64,000 bases of DNA, taken from assembly GCF_030913655.1 (NCBI RefSeq), contig NZ_CP133189.1, positions 186,001 through 250,000 of the forward strand. Reading direction: 5' to 3'. Source of the DNA: Clostridium sp. MB40-C1. GTDB lineage: Bacteria; Bacillota; Clostridia; Clostridiales; Clostridiaceae. The position numbers were made by a program, and so were the translations under genes. Below the pieces are notes generated by a model. The model saw only the letters and a program-made list of their open reading frames with translations, ran no database searches and had not been told where the DNA came from. Below are positions 34,607 to 42,880 of the stretch, in pieces; the first letter of the stretch is position 1; every line of letters starts with the position of its first letter.

Positions 34607-34831
34607 TTAAGCCTCCTTGATGTGGATGTTTTTAGCGTCTTTTTTTCTTATGGCTAAATCAAATCCTCGTATATTTATAATAACAGGGTCACCTAGAGGA
34701 GCTGAAGCTTTAAATGTAACTTTAGTTCCCTCTATGCACCCTAATGCTAATAGTCGTTTAGAAAGTTTATCATCACATTTTATATTGTATATATATCCAT
34801 TTTCACCAGGTCTTAAATCTACTATGCTCAT
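34607..34831 (-). CDS. feoA: FeoA, SH3-like accessory protein of ferrous iron uptake
   Basis: 74 aa, the standard FeoA length. Typical segments are IVDLRPGENGYIYNI at the start, KRLLALGCIEGTKVTF in the middle and DPVIINIRGFDLAIRKKDA near the end. It is a small cytoplasmic beta-barrel that acts with FeoB. First gene of the operon; AAGGAGGA lies 9 nt before the ATG. Confidence 0.93.
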   Translation of the reverse strand: MSIVDLRPGENGYIYNIKCDDKLSKRLLALGCIEGTKVTFKASAPLGDPVIINIRGFDLAIRKKDAKNIHIKEA

Positions 34832-34855
34832 ATGTGCAATCCTCCTTTGTAAGTG

Positions 34856-34904
34856 TGAAAATCATTCTCAATTAAAATATATCATTAAAAGTGCAAAAAG
34901 TCAA
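34856..34904 (-). promoter_or_regulatory. feo promoter with Fur box
   Basis: On the minus strand -35 TTGACT (34899-34904), a 17-bp spacer and -10 TATATT (34876-34881). The 7-1-7 palindrome TGAGAATGATTTTCA (34856-34870) follows and matches the Fur core TGATAATNATTATCA at all but two positions. It lies over the expected start site, as for Fe-dependent repression. Confidence 0.8.
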
Positions 34905-34984
34905 TTGTGTTTATGGTTCACAAATAGAATAAAATATGAGATAATGTAAATAACGATTGTATTTATCTAGAAAAGAGTGATAAG

Positions 34985-35659
34985 GTGATTAAAAGAGAAA
35001 ACAGAATAAAGGTAAAAGAGCTTTGTGAGGATTTTGCCTTAGACATTAATGGAAAGAAAGACTTATTTAAGGAAGCACTATTTTTTGATTTAGAGCATTA
35101 TTTATATAAAAAGCCTATTTGTATAGGAGTTTTTGGATGTTGTTATTATGATAGTAATTCTGAAGAGTTAATAGTAACTCAGTACATGATAGAGGGGAAA
35201 AAGGATGCAATTCCAATTTTGAATTTAGCTAAAGAATATTTTATTGAAATGCATGAAAAATATAATAAAAAATATATTGTTACTTTTTCTGGCAATAATG
35301 ATTATGGGGTAATAGATTATTTATTTGATAAAAATAAGATCGGATTTAACATAGATGATAGCTATGAAAAGATAGATCTACAAAGAGAGTATGAAAAGTT
35401 AACAGGAGAAAATATAGGACTTAAAAATCTTGAAAAGAAATTCAATATACAAAGGGAAAGTGAACTTATAAGTGGATCTAATTTATCTAAAACTTTCTGC
35501 AAGGTTATGAAGGATTTTGATTATATGAACAGAATGCCTGAGGAAAAAAAACAAAGGATACTTTTGTATAATGAGCAAGATGTAGCAAGTTTATTTCAAA
35601 TATATGTAAATTGGAGTGGGTTTTTAAATAAGGATGCAGAAGAAGTAAGCATGAATTAG
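34985..35659 (+). CDS. RNase H-like domain protein
   Basis: 224 aa. FFDLEHYLYKKPICIGVFG resembles the first strand of an RNase H-like exonuclease (D-x-E), YIVTFSGNNDYGVIDYLF gives the middle region, LKNLEKKFNI the helix and ILLYNEQDVASLF the late acidic motif. This matches the layout of the YprB-type protein at 31617 at low identity. Function unknown; a nuclease is inferred. Start GTG with only a weak RBS, so the true start may differ slightly. Confidence 0.65.
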   Translation: MIKRENRIKVKELCEDFALDINGKKDLFKEALFFDLEHYLYKKPICIGVFGCCYYDSNSEELIVTQYMIEGKKDAIPILNLAKEYFIEMHEKYNKKYIVTFSGNNDYGVIDYLFDKNKIGFNIDDSYEKIDLQREYEKLTGENIGLKNLEKKFNIQRESELISGSNLSKTFCKVMKDFDYMNRMPEEKKQRILLYNEQDVASLFQIYVNWSGFLNKDAEEVSMN

Positions 35660-35764
35660 TAATAAAAACTCAAAAATTTACAATTAATTTCAAATTAAGC
35701 TTTAATATACAATCAAAAGCTTGTATAATTAAAGTAAGGAAATAACAATATGTTATTTAGAGAT

Positions 35765-35908
35765 ATAGTCATCCTTAATTTCCAAGTTAAACAAAATGGG
35801 AGCTTTAGGATGGGTAGACGATAAACTGTATGCTTTATTTGGACGTTTTGCATATAGAACATTAGTAGTCCAACCCACCATTTCTTAGAAGTGGTCGGTT
35901 TTTTTTTA
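35765..35908 (+). ncRNA. Candidate structured leader with pseudoknot and terminator before pilB
   Basis: CATCCTTAA (35770-35778) pairs with TTTAGGATG (35804-35812), followed directly by GGGTAGACG. Then two interleaved pairs form an H-type pseudoknot: TATGC (35829-35833) with GCATA (35850-35854), and TGGAC (35840-35844) with GTCCA (35868-35872). An intrinsic terminator with an eight-T run follows at about 35873-35898. This is the layout of a riboswitch or attenuator. It matches no class I recognise, including both c-di-GMP types. A weak promoter with -10 TATAAT lies near 35725. Confidence 0.5.
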
Positions 35909-35990
35909 CACTATAATAGAAAAAAATTCAAATAATGAAATATATTGGAGTGGATGTTTTCTAATATTAGGCTTTTAAGGAGAAAACATA

Positions 35991-37676
35991 ATGATAAATA
36001 ATAGTAAAAAAAGATTAGGAGACTTGTTAGTACAAGCAGGTAAAATCACAAAAGAACAGCTAAGAAATGAGTTAGCAAAACAGAGAAGTACAGGTATAAA
36101 GTTAGGAGAATTAATTGTTCAAGATAAAATATTAACTGAGGATGATATATTAGATGTGCTTGAAATGCAGTTGGGTATAGAAAGAGTATATCTTGATATG
36201 ATGGAACTGGATAAGAAAGCAGTAAGATCTATACCTGAAAGTTTAGCTTTAAAATATACACTTATAGCTATTGAATATGAAAATAATAAAATTAAAGTGG
36301 CCATGGCAGATCCGTTGAATGTATTTGCAGTAGATGATGTTAGTATAGCAACGGGAAAAGAAGTAATACCAGTGATGTCAGCTAAAAAAAACATCGAACA
36401 AGCTATAGATAAATATTATTCTTCAGAATATGTTGAAAAGGCAGCAGAAGAACTTTCAAAATCTCAGGTTCCTCAAATTAAGGAAAAAGAAATTGAGGAT
36501 TTATATGATGTTAAAAATGCTCCAGTAGTAAAACTTATAGACTCTATTATAAATAATGCTGTAAAAGGAAAAGCAAGTGATATACATATAGAACCTTTTG
36601 AGAGGTATGTAAAAATAAGATATAGAATAGATGGTATGCTTAGAGAAGTTTTGAGAATACCCAAAGAAAATTTAAGTTCTCTTGTAACAAGAATAAAAAT
36701 ACTTTCTAATTTGAACATATCTGAAAAAAGAATTCCTCAGGATGGAAGAATTATAACCAATGTTGGTAATAAAGTAGTAGATATGAGAGTATCTATTATG
36801 CCTACAATCCATGGGGAAAAGGTAGTTATAAGACTTCTTCATAGAGACAATTTCTTACTTAGCAAAGAACAACTAGGGATGACTAAAGAAGATATAGAAA
36901 AGTCTTCAAAGATAATAAGAAGTCCTTATGGAATTGTTCTTGTTACAGGTCCAACAGGAAGTGGTAAATCTACCACTCTGTATACTCTTTTAAAAGAACT
37001 TAACAATACAAGTACAAATATAATTACTATAGAAGATCCCGTTGAATATATGATGGAAGGGGTTAATCAGATAAATATAAATCCTAAAGCCGGGCTTACT
37101 TTTGCATCAGGATTAAGAGCTATGTTAAGGCAAGACCCTGATATAATAATGGTAGGAGAGATAAGAGATAATGAAACAGCAGAAATAGCTGTAAGTGCAG
37201 CTATAACAGGACATTTAGTTTTAAGTACTATACATACAAATGATGCTGCTTCTGCGGTTATGAGATTAGAAGATATGGGAATAGAACCTTATCTTATAGC
37301 TACGTCCTTATCTGGTATCATTGCTCAAAGATTAGTTAAAAAAATATGTCCTAAATGTAAAGAAGAATATATTCCTTTAAATTATGAAAGAATTGCTTTA
37401 GGGGTAAAAGAGGAAGAAAACATAAAATTATATAAAGGTAAAGGATGTGTTTATTGCAATAATACAGGATATTTAGGAAGAATTGGGGTATACGAAATAA
37501 TGGAGATTACAAGAAAACATAGGGAATTAATTCAAAACAAAAAAAGTGGAGATGAAATTAGAGAAATTAACCAGGAGTTAGGTATTAAAAATTTAAAAGA
37601 TGCTTGTGTAAAGTTGGTACTTGCAGGGGAAACAACTATGGAGGAATTGGCAAAAGTAGCGTTTTTAAAAGAGTAA
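35991..37676 (+). CDS. pilB: PilB/GspE, type IV pilus assembly ATPase
   Basis: 561 aa, a hexameric ATPase that powers pilus extension. An N-terminal T2SSE_N domain (about 10-150) begins RLGDLLVQAGKITKEQL. The ATPase has Walker A GPTGSGKSTT (about 322), the Asp box IEDPVEYMMEG, Walker B DPDIIMVGEIRD, the His box AITGHLVLSTIHTNDA and a tetracysteine zinc site (CPKC, then CVYC, about 450-485). GGAG lies 9 nt before the ATG. First gene of the pilus cluster, downstream of the structured leader. Confidence 0.93.
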   Translation: MINNSKKRLGDLLVQAGKITKEQLRNELAKQRSTGIKLGELIVQDKILTEDDILDVLEMQLGIERVYLDMMELDKKAVRSIPESLALKYTLIAIEYENNKIKVAMADPLNVFAVDDVSIATGKEVIPVMSAKKNIEQAIDKYYSSEYVEKAAEELSKSQVPQIKEKEIEDLYDVKNAPVVKLIDSIINNAVKGKASDIHIEPFERYVKIRYRIDGMLREVLRIPKENLSSLVTRIKILSNLNISEKRIPQDGRIITNVGNKVVDMRVSIMPTIHGEKVVIRLLHRDNFLLSKEQLGMTKEDIEKSSKIIRSPYGIVLVTGPTGSGKSTTLYTLLKELNNTSTNIITIEDPVEYMMEGVNQININPKAGLTFASGLRAMLRQDPDIIMVGEIRDNETAEIAVSAAITGHLVLSTIHTNDAASAVMRLEDMGIEPYLIATSLSGIIAQRLVKKICPKCKEEYIPLNYERIALGVKEEENIKLYKGKGCVYCNNTGYLGRIGVYEIMEITRKHRELIQNKKSGDEIREINQELGIKNLKDACVKLVLAGETTMEELAKVAFLKE

Positions 37677-37736
37677 TTCTTATTTGATGCATTGTTTAAT
37701 TAGCTAATATTTTGTTAACTACAAAGAGGTGATAAA

Positions 37737-38942
37737 ATGCCTTTATTTAAATATGAAGCAATGAATAAAAAAGGGGAAAAAATACATGGAGAGTTTATAG
37801 CTAATAATAAAAGTGAAGTTTTGGCAATGATAAGAGAAAACAATTATTATCCTCTTTTAGTTGAAGAAAAAAACTCTAAGAAAGGAATTGAATTTTCTCT
37901 TAAATTAAAGAAAGTAAAAGCGAAAGATTTAGCTATATTTTGTAGGCAACTTTGCACACTTTTACAAGCAGGAATGGATATATTAAATTCTATAAATGTA
38001 CTAAAGAAACAAACAGAAAACAGTAAAATGAGAAAAAGTCTTGAAGTTGTATATGAAGAGATTCAAAAGGGGGTTTCACTATCTCAGTCATTAAAGAAGT
38101 TTGAAGATATATATCCGCATCTTCTTGTTAATATGATAGAGGCTGGAGAGGAGACGGGAAGATTAGATGTTATTATAGAAAGAATGTCCAAGCACTATGA
38201 AAGAGAAAACAAGATAAATAATAAGATAAAAATAGCTTTAGTTTATCCAATCATATTAATAATTGCAAGTGTAGCAGTAGTTACTTTTTTATTAACTTAT
38301 GTAATGCCAACATTTATAAGTATGTTTGAAGGAAGTAATACAGAACTTCCTGGGCCTACAAAAGTAATAATAGCTATGAGTAATGGAATAAAATCATATT
38401 GGTACCTAATATTATTATTTATAATAATTATTATTTTAATCAATAGATCACTATTAAAAAAAGGAAAAGGAAAGATTGCTTGGGATAGGATAAAGCTAAA
38501 GATGCCTCTTATAGGAAATACATTTATTAAAATTATTTCAGCTAGGTTTACAAGAGGACTTGCTACTGTTTTAAGTAGTGGTATTACAATGATAAGCGCT
38601 ATTGAAATAGTATCTAAAATACTAGGGAATTCTTTAGTGGAGAAACAGCTTATGAATTCTAGAGAAAAGGTAGTTAAAGGCATAACCTTAGGTGAGGCTA
38701 TAGAAAATATAGAAAGTCTGCCACCAATGGTAAATGCTATGATAAAAATAGGAGAAGAATCTGGTGCTTTAGATGAGGTTTTAGATAAAACAGCTGATTT
38801 TTATGAAGAAGAAGTTGAGCAAGCTCTAACCAAAATGACAGCCATAATAGAGCCAATTTTAATTTTAATTATGGGATTAATAATAGGTTTCATAGTAATA
38901 GCAATGGTAATGCCTATGTTTGATATGTACAACGCTATATAG
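37737..38942 (+). CDS. pilC: PilC/GspF, inner-membrane platform protein
   Basis: 401 aa, typical length. Two T2SSF domains (about 65-190 and 265-390) each precede a membrane helix, with a third helix between (about 220-240). Signatures are LAIFCRQLCTLLQAGMDIL, MIEAGEETGRLD and its repeat MIKIGEESGALDEVL. It anchors PilB and the growing pilus. 60 bp after pilB; AGAGGTG precedes the ATG. Confidence 0.92.
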   Translation: MPLFKYEAMNKKGEKIHGEFIANNKSEVLAMIRENNYYPLLVEEKNSKKGIEFSLKLKKVKAKDLAIFCRQLCTLLQAGMDILNSINVLKKQTENSKMRKSLEVVYEEIQKGVSLSQSLKKFEDIYPHLLVNMIEAGEETGRLDVIIERMSKHYERENKINNKIKIALVYPIILIIASVAVVTFLLTYVMPTFISMFEGSNTELPGPTKVIIAMSNGIKSYWYLILLFIIIIILINRSLLKKGKGKIAWDRIKLKMPLIGNTFIKIISARFTRGLATVLSSGITMISAIEIVSKILGNSLVEKQLMNSREKVVKGITLGEAIENIESLPPMVNAMIKIGEESGALDEVLDKTADFYEEEVEQALTKMTAIIEPILILIMGLIIGFIVIAMVMPMFDMYNAI

Positions 38943-39112
38943 TTGAGGAATTTGCAGAACAGCGAAATGCAAATTTCATTGTTCACTGCTTCGAAAATTT
39001 CTCTTTTTAAAGTTAGAATAAGCTCTAAATATAGTGAAAGAGAAATTATAAGGCGCTATTCACAATAAAATTTGCATTTCGCTTTTTAATTCCTAAATAT
39101 ATAATTTATTAA
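38941..39112. repeat. Full copy B of the palindromic intergenic element
   Basis: It starts at the pilC stop. The core is bounded by ATGCAAATTTCATTGT and ACAATAAAATTTGCAT. The sequence between, with GTTCACTGCTTCGAAAATTT and AGAATAAG-CTC, is nearly identical to copy A at 21270. Relative to A, one outer pair changes from G-C to A-T on both arms, which keeps the stem. It separates pilC from the pilin gene. The rest of 39113-39305 has no feature. Confidence 0.7.
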
Positions 39113-39305
39113 AGTAAATGGAATTTATTAATGTGGTATGTACGAGTAATTAGAAAAATGGCAACCATCAGTATGTAATCAAATAAAGTAGCCATTTAAT
39201 AAATTTAAATGTTAGAAAATTTTAAAAATTGATTTAAAATAAAATGTTAAAATAAAGTTTTAACTTTTGTTTAAATATTATTTATCAAAGGGGAGGAGCA
39301 ATTTT

Positions 39306-39752
39306 ATGAAAGGATTAAGAAGAATTTCTAAAAAGAAAAAAGGGTTTACTCTTATTGAGCTTATTATTGTAATAGCTATTTTGGGGATATTGGCATTTAT
39401 TGTAGTGCCTAATTTTAAGGGACATAAGGATGATGCTAAAAAATCCGCAGATGAAGCAAATGGTAAGATAATAGCAGATGCTACTGCAATGGCAATTACA
39501 AAAGATGAAATTAAATTAGTAGATGGGAGTTATGTCGGAACCACTAAAAAAGAAAATAATGCAGATTATTCATCATATATTCAAGTGGATGAAGAAAAGA
39601 CTCCTGAAGTAGCAAAGCAATTAAGGACAATTCCAAAAGTAAGTGGAACAGATGATAAATTTTACCTAATAATAAATAAAGATGGAAAAATTACTGTTTC
39701 TAAAGAAGATAATGATAATGGAAAAGTATATCCTGTAAAAGATGAAACATAA
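39306..39752 (+). CDS. pilA: Type IV pilin, probable major subunit
   Basis: 148 aa from ATG 39306, chosen because GGGGAGGAG lies 8 nt upstream; the frame extends 13 codons further. Class III signal: a basic leader ending KKKKG, with cleavage before FTLIELIIVIAILGILAFIVVP, and the conserved Glu5. A short soluble C-domain (about 95 residues) has no Cys. The stand-alone position between the repeat and a hairpin, plus a strong RBS, suggests high expression, as for a major pilin. Confidence 0.85.
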   Translation: MKGLRRISKKKKGFTLIELIIVIAILGILAFIVVPNFKGHKDDAKKSADEANGKIIADATAMAITKDEIKLVDGSYVGTTKKENNADYSSYIQVDEEKTPEVAKQLRTIPKVSGTDDKFYLIINKDGKITVSKEDNDNGKVYPVKDET

Positions 39753-39896
39753 AACAAGGATGAAAAAATCTTAATAAGACTAGAGATTCTAATAATAAAA
39801 TTTAACATGTGTATATAAATAAGTATGGTTGCTTTAAATTTATATGAAAGTACAAGATGGAAATAAGGACAGTATAAAATAAAGTATCCTATATAA

Positions 39897-39928
39897 ACAC
39901 AGTAGTGATTTTTATATTACTACTGTGT
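39897..39928 (+). terminator. Hairpin between pilin and pilM
   Basis: ACACAGTAGT and ACTACTGTGT form a perfect 10-bp stem around 12 nt, without a strong T run. It could attenuate readthrough from the pilin gene into pilM or stabilise the pilin mRNA. Confidence 0.45.
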
Positions 39929-39961
39929 AAGATTTACTTATAGAAAAACGAGGTGCACAAT

Positions 39962-41029
39962 ATGTTTAATAATAAATTTGTGTCTTTTGATATTGGTACT
40001 AAAAATATAAAAATAATTGAAGCCAGATTAATGGGGAAGAGTAAGAAGATTATAGTTGATAAAGCTGTGGTTATTGCTACTCCTGAAAATTCTTTTAAAG
40101 ACGGAAATATAAGTAATATTGATACTATAAAAGAGGTTATTGATTCTACTTTTAGAAAAGAGGGTATTAAAGCTAAAAAGGCATTTTGTGCTTCTAAGAG
40201 TACAGCTGTTATTAATAGAATTATTACACTTCCTCTAGCAAAGGATAAAGAGTTAGAAGAATTAGCAAAATATGAAATAGAGCAATATCTTCCTATAAAT
40301 TTAGATGAATACATTGTTAAATATAGAAAAATAGAGGAGTTTGAAGTAGAAGATGAAAAAGTGTGTAGTATTAGTGTTACAGTATATCCAAAGAATACTG
40401 CAAAAGGGTATTGGGATCTTATGAAGGAATTAAAATTAGATCCAATAGCTTTAGATGTTAGTTTTAACTGTATTGCAAAGCTTTTAACATATAGCCCAGA
40501 CACAGTAATAAATAAGGAAAATTACAGTTTAGAAGAAACTGTTGCAGTTATAGATTTAGGACATGATTTTATTGAATTAAGCATAATTTCAGAAGGTAAG
40601 CTTCTATTTACAAAAATTCTCCAAGGAGGGGGAGGCTATCTTGATGCTAATATAGCAAGTCAGCTTTTTATAGAAGAAAAGGATGCTGAACTTAAAAAAA
40701 TACAATTATGTGATTTAAATGAGGAGAGTAGCTTAAATTATCCAGAGGCTGAAATGATAAGATATTGTGCCAAAATAGTAGTAGAAAGATGGGCAAGAGA
40801 TATAGAAAGAATGCTAGATTATTTTAAAAATAAAAACAAAGATAAGACTATAAGTAAGATATATATTTATGGAGGTAGTAGCAATATAAAAGGGATAGAT
40901 GGATTTTTAGAGAATATTTTACATATGACTGTAGAGAACATAAATCGTATAAACAGTATTGCTATGGATAATGATGATATCGATATTAAAATGATTTTAA
41001 ATGCTGTTGGAACTATTATTAGATTATAG
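39962..41029 (+). CDS. pilM: PilM, actin-like pilus assembly protein
   Basis: 355 aa from ATG 39962 with AGGTG 6 nt upstream. Actin/FtsA-like fold: VSFDIGTKNIKIIEA (phosphate 1), AVIDLGHDFIELSII (phosphate 2) and IYIYGGSSNIKGIDGFLE (adenosine motif). PilM binds ATP and the N-terminus of PilN on the cytoplasmic face. The neighbouring pilN and pilO confirm the assignment. Confidence 0.88.
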   Translation: MFNNKFVSFDIGTKNIKIIEARLMGKSKKIIVDKAVVIATPENSFKDGNISNIDTIKEVIDSTFRKEGIKAKKAFCASKSTAVINRIITLPLAKDKELEELAKYEIEQYLPINLDEYIVKYRKIEEFEVEDEKVCSISVTVYPKNTAKGYWDLMKELKLDPIALDVSFNCIAKLLTYSPDTVINKENYSLEETVAVIDLGHDFIELSIISEGKLLFTKILQGGGGYLDANIASQLFIEEKDAELKKIQLCDLNEESSLNYPEAEMIRYCAKIVVERWARDIERMLDYFKNKNKDKTISKIYIYGGSSNIKGIDGFLENILHMTVENINRINSIAMDNDDIDIKMILNAVGTIIRL

Positions 41030-41040
41030 TAGGTGAGAAT

Positions 41041-41607
41041 ATGAATGATTTTAATTTTTTTGAACCTTTCTTTGAAGAAAAAAAGAAGTTAAATCTTAAA
41101 TTTATTTATGTAATTATTTCCATATCATTTATTGTATTAATAATATCAGGAGCTTATTTATACACTGTCTTTAAGGTGAATTCTTTAGAAAATAAGATTG
41201 CAAAACAAAAAGAAATATTAGTTTCTAAAGAACTTAAAGGCGTTTCCCAAAAATTAAGTGTTAAACAGAAAAAACTGAATTTATTAAATAATTATTATAA
41301 TATAGTTGAAAAAGTGGACAAGTCTGCTGACAAAGAGGATAAAATAGATACTAATTTTATAAAAAATATATCTAATGAAGTTCCACAGAAAGTTACTTTT
41401 CAAGTTATGAATATAAGTGATACTGTTAATATACAAGGGTCATCTCAGGATAGAAATTCTATTGGTGAATTTGAGTTTAATCTTAAAAAGACTGACATAT
41501 TTAAAGAAGTACATATAGCTAACATAATAGCTAAAGAAGAAGGAGCAGGTTATACTTTTAACATAATATGTTCCTTTAAGGAGGAGAACAATAATGAAAC
41601 TAAGTAA
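41041..41607 (+). CDS. pilN: PilN-like pilus assembly protein
   Basis: 188 aa bitopic protein. A short cytoplasmic start (NDFNFFEPF), where the PilM-binding motif is expected, precedes one membrane helix (about 22-43), a coiled-coil stretch (about 45-95) and a small extracytoplasmic ferredoxin-like domain. Sequence identity to PilN is weak; the call rests on order, topology and length. It overlaps the next gene by 14 bp, indicating translational coupling. Confidence 0.75.
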   Translation: MNDFNFFEPFFEEKKKLNLKFIYVIISISFIVLIISGAYLYTVFKVNSLENKIAKQKEILVSKELKGVSQKLSVKQKKLNLLNNYYNIVEKVDKSADKEDKIDTNFIKNISNEVPQKVTFQVMNISDTVNIQGSSQDRNSIGEFEFNLKKTDIFKEVHIANIIAKEEGAGYTFNIICSFKEENNNETK

Positions 41608-42865
41608 TAGAGAAAAGATTTTAAGCATAATTTTTCTTGTTGTTATACTCCTTCTTGGAATTTATAAATTTTTATTAAGCCCTAGATACCATAAAATAAG
41701 TGAATTAAAGAAAAGTGTAAATAAGAATTATGAGGAAATAGAAAAATTAAAAAGTAATGCAGTGAATGAAAAGAAAATTAATAAAGATATAGCAATTATA
41801 AATGCTAAGATATATGGAAGTATTGTAGAGTTATTTCCTTCAATAAAAGAAGAAAAAATTATAGTTATATTAAATGATATGATAGAAAAAGCTGGTATAG
41901 AGTGTAATTCTATTACAATCTCTAAACCAGAAGTTATAAAATTCAAAGAAGAATCTAAGAAGAATAATAGTACTAAATTTATATTAAAAGATATTGTAGA
42001 TGAATATTCTAAGATAGATACAAAGGAAGAAAGTAAAGATACCCCTTTAAATAATAAAAAAGATAACAAAGTCAATGAAAAAGATAAGAATAATAAAACT
42101 AAAAATCTAGATATAGAAGCTGAAAAAATGATTATTAACACTAATTTTAAAGGCACATTTACAAATGTTATGGATTTTATTGATAATATAACAGAATACG
42201 ATAAAAGAATAATAATAAAAAGTATAAGTGTTACTGCTGATGGAGACAAGCTTGCTGGGAACTTAACTCTTCAATTTTATTCTGTACCTAAGTTTTCTAT
42301 AGAAGGTGACGGTGAATATTTAAAGTGGGATTTTAAAAATCAATATGGAAAAACAAATCCTTTCTTTGATAATGGTATTTCAAAACCAAATAATAATACA
42401 GATAAGAATGAGAAAACGTCAAAACAAAGGTTATCTAATAAAGAGTACGATTTTGGAGTTAATGTAGTACCTATAAGTTCCGATTTGCCTACAACAATTA
42501 TGGGGAAAATGGGGGAAAGTTCTAAAAAATCTTATATAATTTCAGATTCACCAGGTATTGAAAATATAGAAATTTATTTTACTAAAAAAGATGGAAAATA
42601 CTATTATAAATATAAAAATAGTAGAGAATATTACCCAGGAAATTTCAATGGAGTAGGAGAGGAGTTTCAGGCAGCAGAAGATACAATAAATATATCTGTT
42701 CTTTCATGTAATAGAAATTCTACTGAAGATAATACAGGAGCTAATTTAAAAGTATACAATGATACAGATAAAGAAGTAGTAGTAGATATAAAGTATGATG
42801 ATAATAAAAAAAATAGAATAAGTGTTTTTAAGGAAAGTGGAAAGGTTACAGTAAACAGGAAGTAG
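41594..42865 (+). CDS. pilO: PilO-like pilus assembly protein with extended C-terminus
   Basis: 423 aa. An N-terminal membrane helix (about 9-26) and a coiled coil (about 30-75) precede a PilO-type domain to about 225, interrupted by a Lys/Asp/Asn-rich linker (about 140-180). About 200 further residues follow that PilO normally lacks, with no recognised domain; this part resembles a beta-rich extracytoplasmic domain. PilO pairs with PilN to form the alignment complex. AAGGAGGAGA lies before the ATG, inside pilN. Confidence 0.75.
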   Translation: MKLSNREKILSIIFLVVILLLGIYKFLLSPRYHKISELKKSVNKNYEEIEKLKSNAVNEKKINKDIAIINAKIYGSIVELFPSIKEEKIIVILNDMIEKAGIECNSITISKPEVIKFKEESKKNNSTKFILKDIVDEYSKIDTKEESKDTPLNNKKDNKVNEKDKNNKTKNLDIEAEKMIINTNFKGTFTNVMDFIDNITEYDKRIIIKSISVTADGDKLAGNLTLQFYSVPKFSIEGDGEYLKWDFKNQYGKTNPFFDNGISKPNNNTDKNEKTSKQRLSNKEYDFGVNVVPISSDLPTTIMGKMGESSKKSYIISDSPGIENIEIYFTKKDGKYYYKYKNSREYYPGNFNGVGEEFQAAEDTINISVLSCNRNSTEDNTGANLKVYNDTDKEVVVDIKYDDNKKNRISVFKESGKVTVNRK

Positions 42866-42880
42866 TAAATGGAGGAGAAA

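Noticed and set aside
35765-35908. c-di-GMP-I or c-di-GMP-II riboswitch before pilB
   Set aside because: Neither the GEMM core (CACGCACAGGGCAAACC-like) nor the class II conserved segments are present, although pseudoknot and terminator are.
39934-40503. 189-codon minus-strand frame opposite pilM
   Set aside because: pilM on the plus strand has clear actin-fold motifs, an RBS and operon context; the antisense frame has none.
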